The notes beneath the pieces are model-generated. The model worked only from the letters and a program-made list of their open reading frames with translations. It searched no databases and was not told where the DNA came from. Both the position numbers and the translations under genes were made by a program. From positions 1-10,478 of the forward strand of contig JAOZTO010000056.1 in NCBI GenBank assembly GCA_029942265.1: DNA of 10,478 bases, read 5' to 3'. This DNA comes from Desulfocapsa sp. (GTDB taxonomy: Bacteria; Desulfobacterota; Desulfobulbia; Desulfobulbales; Desulfocapsaceae). Positions 6,974-10,478 of the stretch are shown in pieces (position 1 is the first letter of the stretch; every line of letters starts with the position of its first letter).

Positions 6974-7591
6974 TTATTTGGCATCTTTTGGTTTGACAAT
7001 TTTCTTGTTGGTAAACTGGTACGTAACAAAACGGCAACTTGAGTCAAGTAACATTTCACTACCTTCTCTCTTGGGGCTTCCCATACTGATATTTGCTACC
7101 GTTACAATACGACCTAGTTTACTCACCTGATCTAAAAATTTCCCCATATTGTGGTACGGGCCGCGCACTTTAATGTCCACAGGGATTTCAGAATAAAAAT
7201 CTTGTGGTATCTCAGCGCTGGGTTTAAAAGTAAGAAAATCCAAACCCGACCCTCGACCTAATGCAGAAATATTTGTCAGGAGATCAGGGATTTCCTTTTC
7301 TTTTGGTAGCAGTGTTGCCGTTTTCTCAAAAAGCTCCTTGGCTGCGTCTACTTCCGCTTGGAGTTTTGGCTGGTTTGCAGCTCTAGTCTTGGCTTGTTGG
7401 AGTTTTCTTTCCAAGGTTTCTTTTTCGGCTGTCAAACGAATACTTTTGTCACTTTGAGGTTGCACCCACAGGAGATAAAAAAGTACCACGGGAAATAATA
7501 GCAAGAGTACAGCAATAATAATCTTCAGCTTTTTATCAAGCGGGATGTATTTTTCGTCTATGAAGGTCGCAAATGCGTTAGTCTTTTTCAT
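6974..7591 (-). CDS. pilO: Type IV pilus inner-membrane alignment protein PilO
   Basis: PilO is a bitopic inner-membrane protein that pairs with PilN and contacts PilP in the alignment subcomplex. The 205 residues have a short cytoplasmic N-terminus, one membrane helix (about 21-43) and a coiled-coil stretch (about 50-92). A periplasmic ferredoxin-like domain follows. Family motifs include LLPKEKEIPDLLTNIS (94-109) and GRGSGLDF (112-119). IPVDIKVRGPYHNMGKFL (136-153) and RIVTVANISM (161-170) complete the set. Length and layout are normal for the family. It lies 13 nt after pilN with a weak GAGCGG ribosome-binding site, consistent with one transcript. The C-terminal Lys-rich tail is unremarkable. 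Confidence 0.95.
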   Translation of the reverse strand: MKKTNAFATFIDEKYIPLDKKLKIIIAVLLLLFPVVLFYLLWVQPQSDKSIRLTAEKETLERKLQQAKTRAANQPKLQAEVDAAKELFEKTATLLPKEKEIPDLLTNISALGRGSGLDFLTFKPSAEIPQDFYSEIPVDIKVRGPYHNMGKFLDQVSKLGRIVTVANISMGSPKREGSEMLLDSSCRFVTYQFTNKKIVKPKDAK

Positions 7592-7604
7592 ATACCGCTC
7601 TGTT

Positions 7605-8183
7605 CTATTTCTTCGTTGTTTCTTCCAGGGTTTCTTCTTGAGGGCTAGCGATGGAACAGGCCAGCGAGAAACTCTTGAGATTTCGGTTAAATTCCTTAAC
7701 TAGAGACGTATTCGAGAGATTCACGTCAACAATGTATGGTGAATCTAGCAGGGCATCCATAAATTGAGCAACTGTTCTCTCATCCAGTGCTATTCCAGTC
7801 AAAGAAAGACTTGTCCCCTGTTGCTTCAGAGATCGTAGCCACATTCGCTTGGAGTCAACTTTCCTTGCAACTTCATCAAGAATATGAACAGTAATAGCTG
7901 ACTCTTTTTTCAATTTCCTGATGATGCGAACCTTGTTTTTAAGGCCATCTCTGGATTTCTCCAGCTCTTTCATTTTGGTAAGTGTGGGAGCTAGTTTTTT
8001 TGTGTCTTTTTTGAGAGTTGCAATAGATGTTTCAATATTGTTTATTGCATTGTTTTGTAATAAACCTATGATCCCCAAAATAAGACAAAGAAAAACCAGC
8101 AGAGCAGCAAAGCCAATGATCTGGTTACGTGCCTTAGCTCGTTTTTTCAGCTGACGTATGGGTAAAAGATTGATTCGTAACAT
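7605..8183 (-). CDS. pilN: Type IV pilus inner-membrane protein PilN
   Basis: PilN links the cytoplasmic PilM ring to the periplasmic part of the machine. Its N-terminal INLLP motif (residues 4-8) is the known docking peptide for the groove of PilM and is intact here. A basic cytoplasmic stretch, one membrane helix (about 21-43), a coiled coil (about 45-100) and a periplasmic ferredoxin-like domain (about 105-180, with MWLRSLKQQGTSLSLTG) follow. The total of 192 residues is typical of the family. It starts 9 nt after the pilM stop codon, with only a weak AGG-containing ribosome-binding site, suggesting coupling to pilM translation. Confidence 0.95.
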   Translation of the reverse strand: MLRINLLPIRQLKKRAKARNQIIGFAALLVFLCLILGIIGLLQNNAINNIETSIATLKKDTKKLAPTLTKMKELEKSRDGLKNKVRIIRKLKKESAITVHILDEVARKVDSKRMWLRSLKQQGTSLSLTGIALDERTVAQFMDALLDSPYIVDVNLSNTSLVKEFNRNLKSFSLACSIASPQEETLEETTKK

Positions 8184-8192
8184 AAGTTCAGC

Positions 8193-9251
8193 CTATATAA
8201 CCGATGGGCGAATAGCTATCCCTGTTGCAATTGCCATTTCCGGCCCAATAATATCCAGATAATCGGGGTCTATTTTTTTTGTATTTACAGTCATATTTGC
8301 AAAAGGATTAAATAACTCTGCTGGCAACTCAGTTTCACTGCTTAAATATTTAACAAGGCCCGCAACTTTTGAGCCACCACCACTAAGCACTAAGCGACTA
8401 AGAGGCGCATCGGCGTGATTCTCCTGATATAGATCAATTGCTTTTTTAATTTCAAGTACCCACTGGGTACAAGTTGAGGAGAATATGTCTGCGATCATCT
8501 CCTGTTTTTCCTCTGCCGGAATATGGCCAAGTTTCAGTGCTTCAGCTTCTTCAAATTCAATGTCAAAAGTGTCTTGTATCTGTTCGGTCAACTGGCGACT
8601 TCCAACTACTATATCTCGAGCAACAACAGAAACACCTTTTGAAATAATGTTGATATTCATCTTTGATGCACCGATATCAACAAGTGCTACATTTTCATCT
8701 TTAGGATAGTTGTACTCGTATGTATTTTCGAGAGCAAACCCATCCACGTCAACAATGACCGGCCTAAGGTTTAGTCCTTCAAGCATTTCAAGATAGTCAT
8801 CGACAATTTCTTTTTTAGCGGCAACGAGCATAACGTCGGTTCGTTCACCATCGGAGTCTCCAGTTTTAAGATCCTGAAAATCCAAATACACATCCTCAAT
8901 ATCAAAAGGAATATATTGTTCAGCCTCTGTTTGTATATGTTCTTCAAGGTCTTCTTCTGACATCACTGCAAGGTTTACTTTTTTCACAATTACAGAATAT
9001 CCAGAGATGGAAAAGCCAACTTTTTTCTGTTTAATTTTTAAATTTTTAAAGAGTTCAGCTATTATTTCTCCCACGACATCAGGATCATTCAAAGTTCCGT
9101 CATCCACAGCATCTTCAGGGAGTGTTGCACTGCCAAGATTTATAACAGCGTATGCCTTGTCAGTTCGTTTAAGTTGACAGACTTTGACCGCATGTGAACC
9201 GATATCAATACCGACAACGAGATCTTCATTGGAAAGAAAAGGCAGTTTCAT
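8193..9251 (-). CDS. pilM: Type IV pilus actin-like ATPase PilM
   Basis: PilM is a cytoplasmic protein of the actin/FtsA fold that binds ATP and the N-terminus of PilN, forming a ring around the pilus motor. The 352 residues carry the nucleotide-binding motifs of the superfamily. Phosphate-1 is VGIDIGSHAVKV (13-24), phosphate-2 is LVDIGASKMNINI (190-202) and the adenosine motif is LVLSGGGSKVAGL (287-299). The family segment ELFNPF is at 312-317, and the EAEQYIPFDIEDV block (109-121) is also characteristic. It is the first gene of the operon. The ATG has no recognisable Shine-Dalgarno sequence, but no other start fits before the phosphate-1 motif, so initiation may be inefficient or depend on leader structure. 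Confidence 0.96.
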   Translation of the reverse strand: MKLPFLSNEDLVVGIDIGSHAVKVCQLKRTDKAYAVINLGSATLPEDAVDDGTLNDPDVVGEIIAELFKNLKIKQKKVGFSISGYSVIVKKVNLAVMSEEDLEEHIQTEAEQYIPFDIEDVYLDFQDLKTGDSDGERTDVMLVAAKKEIVDDYLEMLEGLNLRPVIVDVDGFALENTYEYNYPKDENVALVDIGASKMNINIISKGVSVVARDIVVGSRQLTEQIQDTFDIEFEEAEALKLGHIPAEEKQEMIADIFSSTCTQWVLEIKKAIDLYQENHADAPLSRLVLSGGGSKVAGLVKYLSSETELPAELFNPFANMTVNTKKIDPDYLDIIGPEMAIATGIAIRPSVI

Positions 9252-9325
9252 ATTTTTTGTATAGCAACGTGGGGTAAATTAAATGTACGCAACCTGTTGA
9301 GGCTATGTACTTAGCCATTTAAAAT

Positions 9326-9355
9326 TTGACCTTTTTACGAACTTGTTATTATACA
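9326..9355 (+). promoter_or_regulatory. Candidate plus-strand promoter towards lepB
   Basis: TTGACC (9326-9331) and TATACA (9350-9355) are separated by 18 nt, a reasonable sigma70-type pair. It overlaps the candidate pilM promoter on the other strand. It would give a leader of about 375 nt before lepB or drive a short transcript of the intergenic region. AT-rich background makes chance matches likely. Confidence 0.28.
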
Positions 9356-9386
9356 TATAAAGCGCACAAAAAAATACGTTTGTCAA
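9356..9386 (-). promoter_or_regulatory. Candidate sigma70-type promoter for the pilus operon
   Basis: On the minus strand a perfect TTGACA (9386-9381) is followed after 19 nt by TTTATA (9361-9356). A perfect TATAAT lies a little further on (9353-9348), but at 27 nt it is too far to pair with this -35 box. The arrangement would give a pilM leader of roughly 95-100 nt. The spacing is not ideal, so the exact boxes are uncertain. Confidence 0.32.
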
Positions 9387-9526
9387 GGAGATGAGCAGAT
9401 AAAGTTTTTTTCTTGTTGCTAAAACAGGTGGTTAAGGAAAAGGTAGGCTTTAGAAATGAACACAAAAGCACTATATATAGCAGTTCTTAAAATGAGTTCA
9501 CCATTATGTGGTGTATTGAATCTGAA

Positions 9527-9574
9527 CGATGGAATTTGTTGATTTTTTGTAAATATTCGGCCAATGTTCCATCT
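9527..9574. repeat. Third copy of the GTAAATATTCGG 12-mer inside an inverted repeat
   Basis: GTAAATATTCGG at 9549-9560 is identical to twelve of the thirteen bases at the tips of the 89-bp element at 1668-1756. It lies in the loop of a local inverted repeat, GATGGAA (9528-9534) with TTCCATC (9567-9573). The outward flanks (AACGA and TCGTT) also match after a 3-nt offset. No inverted partner of the 12-mer is visible nearby, so this looks like a solo end or a regulatory word. Confidence 0.45.
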
Positions 9575-9737
9575 TCGTTTGATCAGGCTTGTTCACATAT
9601 AAACCGGTACCTTGTAATTGATGTTGCTTTCGAGTAGTTTTGCTTTAGGCATTCCCCTTTAAACAATGGAAGACTCGTAAAAACCCTTCCTTACTATTAA
9701 ATAAACAGACTCATTTATAAATATAACGGAGCACATT

Positions 9738-10385
9738 GTGACAGGTATCAAAAAAACTGGAAAATCAGTAGTTCGCGAGTATATTGAAGCAATTCTTATT
9801 GCTGTTTTACTCGCTCTTTTTATCAGAAGTTTTATCGTTCAGGCTTTTAAAATTCCTTCTGGGTCCATGTTGCCGACTTTACAGATCGGTGACCACTTGC
9901 TTGTAAATAAGTTTATTTATGGCATTAAGATACCTATGAATGGAGCTACTCTGATCCCCTGGAAAACTCCGGAACATGATGATATTGTGGTCTTCAGATT
10001 CCCCAAAGATCGCTCAATTGATTATATCAAGCGTGTTATTGGTGTGGCAGGTGACACAATCGAAATCAAAGATAAGCAGCTCTATCTCAACGGCGCATTG
10101 ACTAATAATCCACACGCATATTACACCGGAAACGACATTATGAAAGCATCAAATGGGCCTCGTGATAATATGGGGCCGGTTACGGTACCGGAAGGTCATA
10201 TTTTTGTTATGGGAGATAATCGTGACAATAGCTATGACAGTAGATTTTGGGGCTTTGTTGATGTTAATGAAGTGCTTGGTAAAGCCTTTATACTCTATTG
10301 GTCATGGAATTTAAAAGAACCGCTCCTGTCTGTGGATCGATTTACTTCTATTCGTTGGGGACGTATTGGGGATATTGTTCGATAG
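9738..10385 (+). CDS. lepB: Signal peptidase I
   Basis: Signal peptidase I removes signal peptides from exported proteins at the periplasmic face of the inner membrane using a Ser/Lys dyad. The 215-residue protein has one N-terminal membrane helix (about 15-36). The nucleophile is Ser43 in PSGSMLPTL (40-48) and the general base is Lys98 in DYIKRVIGVAGD (95-106). The family box GDNRDNSYDSRFWG is at 159-172. It is a complete, ordinary-length single-helix enzyme. I choose the GTG at 9738 because GGAG at 9728-9731 is correctly spaced and the next Met lies at the catalytic Ser. It diverges from the pilus operon, whose periplasmic products are among its likely substrates. The TAG stop lies inside a repeat unit. 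Confidence 0.97.
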   Translation: MTGIKKTGKSVVREYIEAILIAVLLALFIRSFIVQAFKIPSGSMLPTLQIGDHLLVNKFIYGIKIPMNGATLIPWKTPEHDDIVVFRFPKDRSIDYIKRVIGVAGDTIEIKDKQLYLNGALTNNPHAYYTGNDIMKASNGPRDNMGPVTVPEGHIFVMGDNRDNSYDSRFWGFVDVNEVLGKAFILYWSWNLKEPLLSVDRFTSIRWGRIGDIVR

Positions 10386-10456
10386 GAGCCTGTCCGAGAA
10401 CAATCTCATGGAATGATTGAATCGCGTAGGAGCCCTGTCCCCAGGGCGATTGAACG
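10383..10456. repeat. Two REP-like repeat units after lepB, one with a GTAG head and hairpin
   Basis: TAGGAGCCTGTCC at 10383-10395, which includes the lepB stop codon, is repeated with one extra C as TAGGAGCCCTGTCC at 10427-10440. The second unit forms a perfect hairpin, GCCCTG (10432-10437), TCCC loop, CAGGGC (10442-10447). It has GTAG directly upstream (10426-10429) and outer AATC/GATT pairing (10420-10423 with 10448-10451). GATTGAATCG and GATTGAACG flank it as near-identical direct repeats. A GTAG head before a short GC-rich palindrome is typical of REP sequences mobilised by TnpA-REP (RAYT) transposases. No T-run follows, so it is not a normal terminator. Confidence 0.5.
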
Positions 10457-10478
10457 TGTAATAACAGTTGCCAACAAT

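Larger units (their letters stand above)
9252..9737. other. Divergent intergenic region between pilM and lepB
   Basis: These 486 AT-rich bases hold the control regions of the pilus operon and lepB. Visible are overlapping candidate promoters on both strands (9326-9386) and a small hairpin in the pilM leader (GGCTA 9301-9305 with TAGCC 9312-9316). A 28-codon frame occupies 9456-9542, and the dispersed 12-mer lies at 9549-9560 inside a larger inverted repeat. I recognise no tRNA, riboswitch or longer gene. The rest (about 9575-9725) shows nothing specific. Confidence 0.6.

Noticed and set aside
6687..7130. 147-codon plus-strand frame antisense to pilP and pilO
   Set aside because: It is the longest of many antisense frames, but it spans two well-supported pilus genes, matches no family I know, and follows their codon pattern.
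9691..9721. Promoter boxes TTACTA and TATAAA just before lepB
   Set aside because: The spacing is 19 nt and the start of transcription would fall at the ribosome-binding site, so the boxes are more likely AT-rich background.
9252..9737. Cyclic-di-GMP or other riboswitch ahead of pilM or lepB
   Set aside because: None of the conserved core motifs of the common classes could be matched on either strand. Only short hairpins are present.
1..10478. CRISPR arrays, tRNA or rRNA genes, complete insertion sequences
   Set aside because: No regularly spaced repeats, cloverleaf-like sequences or transposase genes were seen on either strand.

Overview
The window looks like chromosome from a Gram-negative, moderately AT-rich bacterium. 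The best guess is a Desulfobacterota (deltaproteobacterial) lineage. The reasons are the pilMNOP order followed by a separate AMIN/TPR protein and an MshL-like secretin, outer-membrane lipoproteins, and a proteobacterial-type SecB and LepB. The phylum is an inference from gene style and order, and the genus cannot be read from the sequence.

Layout. Bases 1-753 hold the end of an unrecognised gene followed 6 nt later by a PIN-domain ribonuclease gene, arranged like an antitoxin-toxin pair. Bases 754-1068 are non-coding and carry two hairpins. secB (1069-1566, +) ends in a perfect 18-bp-arm terminator that also serves the convergent pilus operon. Between that terminator and the operon's last stop codon lies an 89-bp element with perfect 13-bp terminal inverted repeats (1668-1756).

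Bases 1758-9251 form one minus-strand operon. In transcription order it reads pilM, pilN, pilO, pilP, an AMIN-STN-TPR periplasmic protein, a lipoprotein secretin of the PilQ/MshL type, and a CsgG-fold lipoprotein. Together these specify the alignment and outer-membrane parts of a type IV pilus machine. PilM is the cytoplasmic ring, PilN/PilO the inner-membrane dimer, PilP the periplasmic link, the AMIN protein a probable peptidoglycan-binding partner and the secretin the outer-membrane gate. The motor ATPases, platform protein, prepilin peptidase and pilins are not in the window.

Bases 9252-9737 are a 486-bp divergent intergenic region with candidate promoters in both directions and a third copy of the 12-mer found at the ends of the 89-bp element. 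lepB (signal peptidase I, 9738-10385, +) follows. Its stop codon lies in the first of two repeat units resembling REP (repetitive extragenic palindrome) sequences, one with a GTAG head and a perfect hairpin.

SecB and LepB both serve the Sec export route that the pilus operon's periplasmic and lipoprotein products need, but nothing shows co-regulation. The most notable points are the separation of PilQ-like domains (AMIN+STN in one gene, the channel in another), the CsgG-like lipoprotein closing the operon, the PIN module beside secB, and the small repeat elements.
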